Source of the DNA: JAJYKN01 sp035516155
Lineage (GTDB): Bacteria; Nitrospirota; UBA9217
Length of the DNA stretch: 64,000 nucleotides
Reading direction: 5' to 3'
Assembly: GCA_035516155.1 (NCBI GenBank)
Contig: DATJAP010000015.1
Location: 1-64,000 of the forward strand
Shown in pieces: positions 35,997-44,205 of this stretch. The translations under genes were made by a program, and so were the position numbers. The notes below the pieces were generated by a model that worked only from the letters and a program-made list of their open reading frames with translations, searched no databases and was not told the DNA's origin. Position 1 is the first letter of the stretch. Each line of letters starts with the position of its first letter.

Positions 35997-36497
35997 GAGT
36001 TCCCTCCTTTAAAAAACCCCCCAAAACAGAATGTTCGCGGACCGTCACCGAAACAACAGGGCAGCGATTTAAACCTTTTGTCCCAACCTCTCCGCTTCTT
36101 CTATTAAATATCATAGCACGGATAAGAGTACCGGGAAGGAGATCTCGGCTACCGACGGTGAGGACAAAAAAGGGGAGAAACAAAGCGTTCCTCCCTTCTG
36201 GAATTCGGGATGTCGTTCAGTTCATGGTGAGAGGTAACAGGATAAAGACGGGATCAGAGCACTTGAGGATTTGTGTCAGCACGACGCGTGCACCTTCAAT
36301 GGCTGCATTATCTTGCCGCTACGCACGAAGAGCGAAAAAAACTGAATTGCCGAGACGAAAAATAAAATTTCTCTTTCTTCTCTTCCCGCCTTTGATGTTC
36401 AGTCCATTTCACCTCGTTTACGGGGAGAGGTTTTTTTGAAGCATTGTTCAGCATAACAGGCCCGGATCTCGCCGGGCCTGTCCCTTTCTGACGCGGG
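35997..36497. other. Intergenic, no gene seen
   Basis: About 500 bases between two minus-strand genes. The plus-strand frame 36158-36439 has no domain features. The csp terminator hairpin sits at the right end. Confidence 0.5.
36456..36481 (-). terminator. Hairpin after the cold-shock gene
   Basis: ACAGGCCCGG and CCGGGCCTGT form a perfect 10-bp stem around a 6-base loop, 17 bases past the csp stop. The T run on the minus strand is short. Confidence 0.65.
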
Positions 36498-36710
36498 TTA
36501 CGTCGTTGTTATTTTTACCACATGCGTTGCCTTAGGGCCTTTGGGGCTGTCAATAACCTCAAACGTCACTTCCTCACCTTCGGAAAGAGTCTTGAAGCCC
36601 TCGCTTTCAATATCGCCGTAATGCACAAAAACGTCCCCGCCCTCTTCCTTTTGAATGAATCCAAATCCTTTGGACTCATTGAACCATTTTACCTTGCCTT
36701 TTGATGCCAT
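36498..36710 (-). CDS. Cold-shock domain protein
   Basis: A 70-residue single cold-shock domain. KGKVKWFNESKGFGFIQKEE carries RNP1 (KGFGFI) and VFVHYGDI carries RNP2, so it should bind single-stranded RNA or DNA and act as an RNA chaperone. The ATG at 36710 has AAAGGAAG upstream. An in-frame ATG at 36794 would add 28 hydrophobic residues translated through the leader hairpin, which is unlike the family. Expression is probably controlled in the leader. Confidence 0.92.
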   Translation of the reverse strand: MASKGKVKWFNESKGFGFIQKEEGGDVFVHYGDIESEGFKTLSEGEEVTFEVIDSPKGPKATHVVKITTT

Positions 36711-36765
36711 GATGCGCACTTCCTTTCTCCGAAACCAAAGATCACGGAAATCCAGCAGTAAAAAA

Positions 36766-36791
36766 ACCGCGAAGTTGAGAGTCTTCGCGGT
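36766..36791 (-). terminator. Intrinsic terminator hairpin inside the cold-shock gene leader
   Basis: On the minus strand ACCGCGAAG, an 8-base loop, CTTCGCGGT, then seven T counted from the end of the stem. It lies 56 bases ahead of the csp start codon and downstream of the likely promoter (TTGACA at 36857-36852, AT-rich -10 near 36824-36833). No other gene lies between, so it acts on the csp transcript itself. Confidence 0.7.
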
Positions 36792-36894
36792 CATTCATAC
36801 TGCAAAAAACTTCCGTACTTCTGTATATATAATCACGCCTTTATGAAGGGATGTCAAGGACGAAGATGGGCTTCCTGCTCGAGCATATCCGCGC

Positions 36895-36924
36895 TTGACA
36901 AGTGTACAAATGTTCATCTATAAT
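36895..36924 (+). promoter_or_regulatory. Promoter of umuD with a LexA-type operator
   Basis: TTGACA, an 18-base spacer, perfect TATAAT. The spacer contains GTAC-AAAT-GTTC (36904-36915), one base off the GAAC-N4-GTTC operator known for several non-enteric LexA proteins. This would place the gene under SOS control. Confidence 0.6.
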
Positions 36925-36973
36925 AGAATTACGCTGAAAAGCTGTTTCCTAATTTTTGCTGCACAGAAAGAAG

Positions 36974-37462
36974 ATGCCCGTCATGCGAACAAGTGCTGTT
37001 TCCCTGAAGGTTGTTCATGCCCTTGAAAATCTCACAACCTTGGAGGCGGATGAGGGTACGAAGACTGTTCCGATTGCCGGACCGCAGTCCTACCAGGTCC
37101 TGGGTCTGGTCGAAGCCGGATTCCCAAGTCCTGCCGAGGAGGAACTGCGCGACACGCTGTCCCTCGATGAATTCCTGGTTCAGAATCCCGACGCGTCCTT
37201 CCTGCTTAAAGTGTCCGGCGATTCCATGACCGGAGCGGGCATTCTGCCGGGAGATCTCGTCATTGTTGACCGGAGTCAGACGGGGAAGAGCGGCGATATC
37301 GTTATCGCCGAGGTGGACGGCGAGTGGACTATGAAGTACCTGAAAAAGAGCGGCGACGCCGTTTATCTCGTGCCCGCGAATCCTCGCTATGAACCGGTCA
37401 GGCCGAAGCACGAACTCAAGATCGCCGGCGTGGTGACGGCGGTGGTGAGAAAATACAAGTAA
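36974..37462 (+). CDS. umuD: UmuD-like self-cleaving S24 peptidase
   Basis: A 162-residue protein without the LexA DNA-binding domain. GLVEAGFPSPAEEEL holds the Ala48-Gly49 cleavage site; catalytic Ser84 is in VSGDSMTGAGI and Lys121 in EWTMKYLKK, so RecA-stimulated self-cleavage is expected. The cleaved form would partner the Y-family polymerase downstream. Start codon choice is uncertain: TTG at 36956, ATG at 36974 and ATG at 36983 are possible, and I prefer 36974. The operator ahead supports SOS induction. Confidence 0.88.
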   Translation: MPVMRTSAVSLKVVHALENLTTLEADEGTKTVPIAGPQSYQVLGLVEAGFPSPAEEELRDTLSLDEFLVQNPDASFLLKVSGDSMTGAGILPGDLVIVDRSQTGKSGDIVIAEVDGEWTMKYLKKSGDAVYLVPANPRYEPVRPKHELKIAGVVTAVVRKYK

Positions 37463-37508
37463 GGAGGGACGGGATGGCCCTGACCAAAATTTTTTGCAAC
37501 TTCGTAAG

Positions 37509-37529
37509 CCCCGGGCGGTAGCCCCGGGG
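37509..37529. other. GC-rich hairpin between umuD and the polymerase gene
   Basis: CCCCGGG, a 7-base loop, CCCGGGG. There is no T run, so it is not a standard terminator; it may slow transcription or translation between the two genes. Confidence 0.35.
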
Positions 37530-37647
37530 AGAGGAGCTAGATTATACAGCTTAATTCCGTATAAAATTATGGTCGAAAAACTGTAATGAGGTCGCGAACG
37601 ACACCGTGCATAGCCTGGCCGTCTCTGCATCTGTGTGGTGAACAAAC

Positions 37648-38961
37648 ATGGACAACCAATTCATCTCCCTCTCATCCTGGCCGCGCGCCATCCTGCACCT
37701 TGACGCCGACGCATTCTTCGCCTCCTGCGAGCAGGCGGTCCATCCAGAACTCCGGGGAAGGCCGGTGATTACGGGCAAGGAACGCGGAATAGTTGCCGCC
37801 GCGAGCTACGAGGCCAAGGCGCGCGGAGTGCAGCGCGGGGTGCGGCTTTCGGATGTTAAGAAAATTTGTCCAGATGCCGTGATTCTGCCGTCTGATTACG
37901 AAACGTACAGCCTTTTCTCGGTCCGGATGTTCGAGATTCTTCGTCGCTTCTCTCCCGACGTGGAAGAGTATTCCATTGACGAGGCTTTCGTGGACCTTAC
38001 GGGGCTCAGGAGGAGTTTTCACGGCCCCTATGAAGAGATCGCCGAGAAAATGCAAAAGACCATCCAGCAGGAGCTGGGGCTCTCCGTGTCCGTCGGCGTG
38101 AGCCTCTCGAAAGTCCTTGCCAAGATCGGGTCAAAACACAGGAAGCCGCACGGGATTACAATGATCCCGGGCCGCGAGGTCCACCTCTTCCTGGAAAAGC
38201 TGCCCGTGGAGAAGGTCTGGGGTATCGGCCCGAATACTGCGGCGTTTCTGAACAAGCGCGGTATCACGACAGCGCTTCAGTTTGCGCGCAAGGATGGAGC
38301 ATTCGTCAAAAAGCACCTGTCCAAGCCTTACCAGGAAATCTGGAACGAGCTGAACGGCAGGAGCGTTTATCCCGTTACCACGGAAACGAAGAACAGCTAC
38401 CAGTCCATCAGCAAGGCAAAGACCTTCACGCCGGCTTCATCGGATGAAACCTTTGTGTTCGCTCAGCTCGCCAAAAATCTGGAAAATGCCTGCATCAAGG
38501 CGCGGCGTTACCGGCTCGCTGCCTCGCGGATCGTCATCTTTCTCCGGAAGCAGGACTTCACGGGCAGCGGCGTGGAACTGAGGCTCACTCGGCCCACGGC
38601 TTATCCGGTTGAGCTCTTTGAACTGCTGCGGGAAGGTTTCGGACATTTGTACCGGCCCACGTCGCTCTACCGGCAGACCGGGGTTGTGCTTGCGGGGTTG
38701 GTCGAGGAAAAATGCCTGCAGTACAGTCTATTCGACGATACGACGAAGATCGAAAAGATGGCGAAGATTTACGAGAGCGTCGACCGGATTTCCCAAAAGT
38801 TTGGGAAACACACAATCCAGCACGCAGCAAGCCTGCCCACGAAGCTGCAGGCCCAGCACGAAGGCGCACGGGGAGATATTCCCGTGCGCCGGGCGATCCT
38901 GTTCAAGGGCGAGAATAAGCGGCAGCGGCTGAAACTGCCGATGCTGCACGTGAAGGTTTGA
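37648..38961 (+). CDS. Y-family translesion DNA polymerase (DinB/UmuC type)
   Basis: A 437-residue polymerase. HLDADAFFASCEQ (near residue 16) and VEEYSIDEAFVDLTGL (near 110) supply the catalytic acidic residues; SVGVSLSKVLAKIGSKHRKP follows, then the little-finger domain. QYSLFDD near residue 355 is a good beta-clamp binding motif. It copies damaged DNA at low fidelity. It lies 185 bases after umuD, the umuDC arrangement, but sequence alone does not decide between Pol IV and Pol V. Confidence 0.9.
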   Translation: MDNQFISLSSWPRAILHLDADAFFASCEQAVHPELRGRPVITGKERGIVAAASYEAKARGVQRGVRLSDVKKICPDAVILPSDYETYSLFSVRMFEILRRFSPDVEEYSIDEAFVDLTGLRRSFHGPYEEIAEKMQKTIQQELGLSVSVGVSLSKVLAKIGSKHRKPHGITMIPGREVHLFLEKLPVEKVWGIGPNTAAFLNKRGITTALQFARKDGAFVKKHLSKPYQEIWNELNGRSVYPVTTETKNSYQSISKAKTFTPASSDETFVFAQLAKNLENACIKARRYRLAASRIVIFLRKQDFTGSGVELRLTRPTAYPVELFELLREGFGHLYRPTSLYRQTGVVLAGLVEEKCLQYSLFDDTTKIEKMAKIYESVDRISQKFGKHTIQHAASLPTKLQAQHEGARGDIPVRRAILFKGENKRQRLKLPMLHVKV

Positions 38962-39020
38962 TTTGAGAAAAAGCGGTTTCTTCACTATGGGAACCGTCCG
39001 GCCTGGAGTATAATCAAAGC

Positions 39021-39572
39021 ATGAAGAAAGAAATGTTGCTCGCGAAGGTCGCCCGTGAAATTATTGCCTGTCCTTTATGCAAGAAAGGCGGGATCGGCAA
39101 GGCCGTTCCTGGAGAAGGCAACCCCGATGCGCGGATCGTCTTCGTCGGCGAGGCGCCGGGAAAAGAAGAGGCAAAGGTCGGACGGCCTTTTGTCGGGCGT
39201 TCGGGAAAGTTCCTGAGGGAGCGGATCAAGGAAATCGGCCTTACGGAAGACGACATCTTCATTACCAGCCCGGGCCATTACCTTCCCGTCCGCGGCACGC
39301 CCTCGAAGGAAACGATCCTCCACGGCAGTACGCACCTCTTCACCCAGCTCGAAATCATCGATCCGAAGATCGTCGTTCTCCTCGGAAACACCGCATGCAT
39401 CGCTCTCCTCAACAGCAAAAAGGAAATTTTACGTGAGCATGGAAAGGCTGTCGAGAAAAACGGCAGAATACATCTCATCACCTTTCATCCTGCGTATGCC
39501 ATGCGGTTTCCGGAAGGGAAAAAGCTGTTCCTCAAGGATTTACAAAAATTGAAAAAGCTTATCCGCCCCTGA
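39021..39572 (+). CDS. Uracil-DNA glycosylase, family 4-like
   Basis: A 183-residue glycosylase fold. GEAPGKEEAKVGRPFVGRSG (from residue 43) is the family 4 active-site block, and ITFHPAYAMRF near 154 is the second. CPLC at 17-20 matches the first two iron-sulfur ligands, but the usual K-C-R-P and downstream Cys are replaced (SPGHYLPVRGTPSKETILHG), so the 4Fe-4S cluster may be absent or differently held. It follows the polymerase by 59 bases, completing a repair cassette. Confidence 0.82.
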   Translation: MKKEMLLAKVAREIIACPLCKKGGIGKAVPGEGNPDARIVFVGEAPGKEEAKVGRPFVGRSGKFLRERIKEIGLTEDDIFITSPGHYLPVRGTPSKETILHGSTHLFTQLEIIDPKIVVLLGNTACIALLNSKKEILREHGKAVEKNGRIHLITFHPAYAMRFPEGKKLFLKDLQKLKKLIRP

Positions 39573-39602
39573 AAACCAACCCCCTATACTGATTCAATTC
39601 CC

Positions 39603-40421
39603 CTAGTAACCACTCGCAAAGGAGGTGTAGTTGTTGTCGACGATGCTCGTTTTTGCCAGGCTCGCAAGATACGATCTGATCCGCTCTGCATTGGTCCCGA
39701 TGTCGCCGGTCCCCACACGCGAAACAGAGCGCATATCGACCCTGCTCCCGCCGGGCGCGCGTTTGATCCTTACAACCACATCATCTTTGAACCCAAACCA
39801 GAAGGTTGTCGCCACCGCCTCGATGATGCCTTTCGAAGCATCCGCATCCACGATCCGCCAGCCCCTGTCCTTCGCATCCTTGAGCGCGGTGGAGAATGCC
39901 GTCGACGGCGTCACCGGCAGGATGATGGGCCGGATATCGGGATAAGAAGCGCGCTGGTCGGTCGCAACTCTGGCGCCGCCATAGCTCGTCGGAGCATCAA
40001 CACTCTGCCTCAACGGCATGAGCCTGCCAAACTGGGGCGGATTTGTCATGTCTGTCGTAATGTCATTGATGTTGGGCATTCGTTCCGCAGTCCGCATCCA
40101 TGACCACGGAATCCCCGCAGTGACGAGTCCCAGAACGATTCCGACGGCAGCGACAACGGTCAGCGACGGGTGGTGCTCACGCCTTATAGCGATTCCTCCA
40201 ACCAGCGAAACTGCGGCAGCTGCAATGCCGGTAATCGCACCGACCTGCAGAATCGTGAATCCGACAGTAAAATGCCACCAACCCCATCTGCTTCCCAGTC
40301 CCGCAAGCACGTCTGTGGTGCCACCAAGTAGCGCGAGGACTAGGCCGCTCCATGTCACGGCATCGGCTGCGGTCACGTGTGGAAGGTATGCATGTTTCAT
40401 TGTTTCCAGTTGAGCATTCAT
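39603..40421 (-). CDS. Membrane protein with DUF1499 domain
   Basis: A 272-residue protein. Residues 20-120 contain three hydrophobic helices; residues about 130-272 form a DUF1499 domain (TPSTAFSTALKDAKDRGWRI, IIEAVATTFWFGFKDDVVVR, VDMRSVSRVGTGDIGTNAER). The function of this domain is unknown. The ATG at 40421 has AAGGGGGT upstream; the longer frame is not supported. It converges with the glycosylase gene and is divergent from lgt. Confidence 0.75.
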   Translation of the reverse strand: MNAQLETMKHAYLPHVTAADAVTWSGLVLALLGGTTDVLAGLGSRWGWWHFTVGFTILQVGAITGIAAAAVSLVGGIAIRREHHPSLTVVAAVGIVLGLVTAGIPWSWMRTAERMPNINDITTDMTNPPQFGRLMPLRQSVDAPTSYGGARVATDQRASYPDIRPIILPVTPSTAFSTALKDAKDRGWRIVDADASKGIIEAVATTFWFGFKDDVVVRIKRAPGGSRVDMRSVSRVGTGDIGTNAERIRSYLASLAKTSIVDNNYTSFASGY

Positions 40422-40681
40422 AATCAACCCCCTTCGATCCGTCTGCGCAGAAAACATCCGTGGACACATGTCCCATTTTTCCAGCGCAGCCAAACAGGCC
40501 CCTTTCCTGAATCAGGCCCGATCGTATTCTGTTTCTATTCTTAGTGTAGCATGGCGGTACATGCATTGAGCAAGCCTATAATGCGCATTGCAATATATAT
40601 AACTTTTATCCTATGTCGGATTTGATGTATAATAGACTCCGAAGTCGATGTTTTTTCCCATAGAAGCGAAGGAGACCATGA

Positions 40682-41512
40682 ATGATAGCCTATCCTCACA
40701 TCAACCCGGAGATTGTCCGCATAGGACCCGTTGCGATTCGCTGGTACGGACTTATGTACGCTGCCGGTTTTGCTTCTTCCTACGCACTGGTGAAGTACCA
40801 GTTAAAGAAAATAAGGCAAGGCTCCGCGGCCGCAGGTAAAGGAAAGGGCAGGAATGCAGCAACCAAAGAAATTCCCGGCGAGTTTCTCGATGCACTCTAC
40901 ACCTATTTGATCGTTGGGCTGATTCTCGGCGCACGATTGGGCTACGTTCTGTTTTATGACTTGTCGAGCTACATAAGAAATCCGCTTGAAATTCTAGCAG
41001 TCTGGCATGGAGGGATGTCTTTTCACGGCGGGATGATAGGTTCTCTTCTGGCAGGCTATCTGTGCTGCCGTAAATACCGGGTTGATTTCTGGCAGGTAGC
41101 GGACCTCGTCGTCGTAACGGCGCCCATCGGTCTGGGGTTGGGAAGGCTCGGAAACTTTATCAATGGGGAGCTGTTCGGAAGAACGACGAATGTCCCCTGG
41201 GCCATGGTTTTTCCCCAAGGAGGGCCTCTTCCCCGTCATCCATCGCAACTCTACGAGTTTGCACTCGAAGGCATACTGCTTTTTACCATTCTCTGGCTGC
41301 TGAAAAACAGGAAACACGCGCCGGGCACCATGGTCGCAGCCTGTCTCATGCTTTATGGTCTGTTCAGAATCATCGCGGAATTCTTCCGCCAGCCTGATGC
41401 CCAGCTCGGCTTCATTATGGGGCCGTTCACCATGGGGCAGATTCTGAGCGCGTTGACAATCCTCGGCGGAATTGTGCTCTATGTCTTTCGGAAGAGGGCA
41501 GTTGTTTCATGA
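40682..41512 (+). CDS. lgt: Prolipoprotein diacylglyceryl transferase
   Basis: A 276-residue inner-membrane enzyme that attaches diacylglycerol to the lipobox cysteine of prolipoproteins. HGGMSFHGGMIGSLLAGYL (near residue 118) and GLGRLGNFINGELFGR (near 153) are its signatures, and six to seven hydrophobic segments are visible. The insert RQGSAAAGKGKGRNAATKE near residue 45 is basic and longer than usual. AAGGAG lies 7 bases before the ATG at 40682. Confidence 0.95.
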   Translation: MIAYPHINPEIVRIGPVAIRWYGLMYAAGFASSYALVKYQLKKIRQGSAAAGKGKGRNAATKEIPGEFLDALYTYLIVGLILGARLGYVLFYDLSSYIRNPLEILAVWHGGMSFHGGMIGSLLAGYLCCRKYRVDFWQVADLVVVTAPIGLGLGRLGNFINGELFGRTTNVPWAMVFPQGGPLPRHPSQLYEFALEGILLFTILWLLKNRKHAPGTMVAACLMLYGLFRIIAEFFRQPDAQLGFIMGPFTMGQILSALTILGGIVLYVFRKRAVVS

Positions 41513-41630
41513 GCATTTTGTACCATGCAAAGACTCAGCGCCTTGACAGAATGTGATTCCGTCGAATTTCATAAATTTTTTCGCGAGAGCATTGGTGCAG
41601 GACATACACTTGTCGCCAGGACAAGTCGAT

Positions 41631-42542
41631 TCAAAATCGATCAGGTTTTTTCAATGCCACGCTTTTAAGCGCATTCATAGGGCCGAAGTTCTTCAAGCGG
41701 TCAAGCTGCTGGTCGTCACGTACGAAGAGTGAGCCGGCAAAAGCCAGGGAGTTGAACGAGATGCCATCAAAGAATTCTTTTGACCGTGGAACCAGAAGCA
41801 TCCACTCGCGGGTCAACAAAAAACAGTACGGCGCCGATTGGGGTGTGAGGCCTTTACCCCGCGGTGAAGCCAGGCCTACATTCCGCAGCATTTCGCCGTA
41901 GAGATGGTAGGTTGTTGTTGCTGCATCGAGCGGCGATTCAACCAGGTTCCGATCCAGCCATACAAAGACGTGGAGAAAAGAGAATCCCGGTACCGTTCCC
42001 ATGACCTCCCGGGGCACGTGGGCGAGGAGCGGCGCAATGGGAACCAAGGGGCCTTCCGGAGCAAGGGGCAGAGGCACGAGCTGCAGGTGCTTATGCTGCT
42101 GGCTAGCGCCTGCCTCACGTCCACCGTTGTAGAACCCGAGTGCATTGTATTCAGCCATGCAGTTCCAGAGTGCTTCGAAATCGGAGAGTGTAAGGAGCAT
42201 ATTCTGGTTTTCAAAATGCCGCGTGACGATCAAGAGGTGGTGTTCCATGACATTATATTTGTTCAAAATCGCGACGTGAGTTTCTGAAATATCCGCCACC
42301 GTAAGATCCTGTTCAGGAGGGAGGAAGGGATTGACGCTCCTGCCAGCCTCCACCTCCTGTTCCTGTTTTTTCCGGGCCTTGTCCTTGAGCGACAGGCTTG
42401 CCAGGACCCGGACAAAGAAGCGTATGCCGGCGTCCTCGATAAAAGTATAGTCCGTCGGTATGGATAATAGAGCACCCGATGAGATCGCATGGCTTGTGGC
42501 GCTGGCAATACGCTCCGAGAGAGTCCCCTGCTTCAATAGCAT
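41631..42542 (-). CDS. ATP adenylyltransferase (Ap4A phosphorylase) family protein
   Basis: A 303-residue HIT-superfamily protein related to the yeast Apa1/Apa2 diadenosine tetraphosphate phosphorylases. The catalytic block GASQQHKHLQLVPL (near residue 145) carries the H-x-H-x-x motif; NKYNVMEHHLLIVTRHFENQ and APYCFLLTREWMLLVPRSKE are also family landmarks. It probably splits Ap4A with phosphate. The ATG at 42542 follows AAAGGACTAGGGG. It converges with lgt. Confidence 0.87.
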   Translation of the reverse strand: MLLKQGTLSERIASATSHAISSGALLSIPTDYTFIEDAGIRFFVRVLASLSLKDKARKKQEQEVEAGRSVNPFLPPEQDLTVADISETHVAILNKYNVMEHHLLIVTRHFENQNMLLTLSDFEALWNCMAEYNALGFYNGGREAGASQQHKHLQLVPLPLAPEGPLVPIAPLLAHVPREVMGTVPGFSFLHVFVWLDRNLVESPLDAATTTYHLYGEMLRNVGLASPRGKGLTPQSAPYCFLLTREWMLLVPRSKEFFDGISFNSLAFAGSLFVRDDQQLDRLKNFGPMNALKSVALKKPDRF

Positions 42543-42846
42543 CCCCTAGTCCTTTCATTTGCGCCGCTTACAGGAGCAAACAGAAGCCCGCATCTGTGTT
42601 GCAGTCCAATTTTTCATTTTATCACATTCCCCGGAGAAAAGCGATTTGTTGCGGATTTTCACAGATTGCCGAATACCATGAATACGAGATTGAAAAGAAG
42701 CGATTATGGGCAAGCCGGGAGGACGCTAAAAAAATAAAAGCTGTGGTTTCGAGAGCCTCTCTGTTCTATGTCGGCAGTTGTGGAAGATGTGTATCATGCG
42801 CGACTCTTTGCTGACGGATAGGGCAAATCAGCTGCTTGGAGTCGTT
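42543..42846. other. Intergenic, about 300 bases
   Basis: Between two minus-strand genes. It should contain the promoter of the Ap4A phosphorylase-like gene. I see no gene or strong hairpin. Confidence 0.4.
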
Positions 42847-43077
42847 CTATGCAGCCTGGTGTTTCAGTCGGAAGGTAATCCTTCCTCGCGTCAGGTCGTA
42901 GGGAGAGAGCTCCACAGTAACTCTATCGCCAGGCAGGACCTTAATATAGTGGATACGCAGCTTTCCCGCCAGATGTGCCAGAATGATGTGGCCGCCTTCT
43001 ACTTCGACCCGGAACAGGGCATTCGGAAGCGCTTCAATAACCTTCCCCTCTACCTCGATAACGTCTTCCTTCGGCAT
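42847..43077 (-). CDS. infA: Translation initiation factor IF-1
   Basis: A 76-residue OB-fold protein: MPKEDVIEVEGKVIEALPNA, FRVEVEGGHIILAHLAGKLR and VELSPYDLTRGRITFR match IF-1 over its full length. It binds the ribosomal A site during initiation. The ATG at 43077 has GGGGAT upstream; the ATG at 43101 would add eight residues. It stands alone rather than in a ribosomal protein operon. Confidence 0.93.
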   Translation of the reverse strand: MPKEDVIEVEGKVIEALPNALFRVEVEGGHIILAHLAGKLRIHYIKVLPGDRVTVELSPYDLTRGRITFRLKHQAA

Positions 43078-44205
43078 ATAATCCCCATTTAACGTGTGCA
43101 ACAGACCGGCGAGACATCGACCGTCGCGTCTGTTTTTCCGTTCCCTGAATAATGCCTGAATATTTCAATTATAGCGTATTTTTTTACGACCGAAGTGCCG
43201 GAAGGATCAGGGTAAGACGGCTTCTGCTTGCTGCAGCATAATGAACAGAGGAAGGCGACTACTTGCTGACCTTTTCCGTTGGTCCAAGATGTAGCAGCTT
43301 TCAGGGGACGTCGCGACGATTGTCAACTCAGCCGCTGTCTTGGCAACCTTTTGGCTGTCTGTGTTCATGCGGATTATTCATAGGCACTACGGCAATTGAA
43401 GTTCCTCGGAGCGGATACTTTAGCTCCTAGCCTTGTCCGTCCTTCGCCGCGGGCCGGAAACAAGTATTATCGTCGAGCACGGCAGAGGCCTGGTTGAATA
43501 AAATTATTAATGCTTAACACGAAAGATGAGGGTTTTGCAAAAATTTTTAATGATGAAAAGGGGGGACGCCTGGGCGTCTCAAACATACTGACTAATCTGA
43601 GACGCGCAGGCGTCAGGGGAGGAGTAGTGAAAAGGTTGTGAATGATGCAGGATTAAAAAAGAATGAAGATCGTACAAAAATCTCTGCCGTATTCTTGCTG
43701 CCAAATTGCAATCTTTTAAAAGAATATCTGTCTTCGCTCTATTTATCCGCCTGCTAAGCTGTTGACTGGAAAATAAAATTACAGTGGAAACGCTGCCGAA
43801 GGCAAAGATCAATAGGTACATCCTCCGGCTTATTGATCGGCTTCTCTCATTCTTTATGGATTATATGCCATAAAGACGAAAAATTTATGTGTTTAAGATA
43901 ACGTAATATTTTATAAGCAATATTTTTGCCAATATAAAAAATTAATAAAATCAGCCAGTTATGATTTTGCTCTGCTTTGAACCCGTCAAAATTTGTACAG
44001 TGATATAAATAAAAAAAATAGTTATGCCGTTAAATCCTTAAAAAATAGTAATTTTTTCAGTGTATAAATTCTGACACACATGACGGAGTTCTGTCGAAAA
44101 TAAGCTACTCATGGCGAACTCCTTGATTATGAGCCTGTTTACGAAAACCGTGAGGGAATATTCTAGAGATATAGAGGGTTCACCTGAAAAATGCGGCTGG
44201 GTGTG
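43078..44205. other. AT-rich gene desert, about 1.1 kb
   Basis: No frame on either strand has recognisable protein features; the 80-codon minus frame at 43579-43821 spans the inverted repeat and is not convincing. From about 43840 to 44160 the base composition falls to strongly AT-rich, unlike the rest of the window. The only structure is the inverted repeat at 43565-43614. Confidence 0.6.
43565..43614. repeat. 17-bp inverted repeat
   Basis: GACGCCTGGGCGTCTCA and TGAGACGCGCAGGCGTC are complements with one mismatch around a 16-base AT-rich loop. GGGG precedes the left arm and AGGGG follows the right arm. Confidence 0.85.

Noticed and set aside
36158..36439. 93-residue plus-strand frame
   Set aside because: Composition and lack of any motif or ribosome site suggest a chance frame.
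36498..36794. Longer cold-shock protein starting at 36794
   Set aside because: The extra 28 residues come from the leader hairpin and T run and are unlike the family; the ATG at 36710 has a good ribosome site.
37509..37529. Terminator between umuD and the polymerase
   Set aside because: The stem is strong but no T run follows; kept only as an unassigned hairpin.
41626..41640. Terminator between lgt and the Ap4A phosphorylase-like gene
   Set aside because: The TCGATT/AATCGA stem is only 6 bp, AT-rich and overlaps the downstream stop codon.
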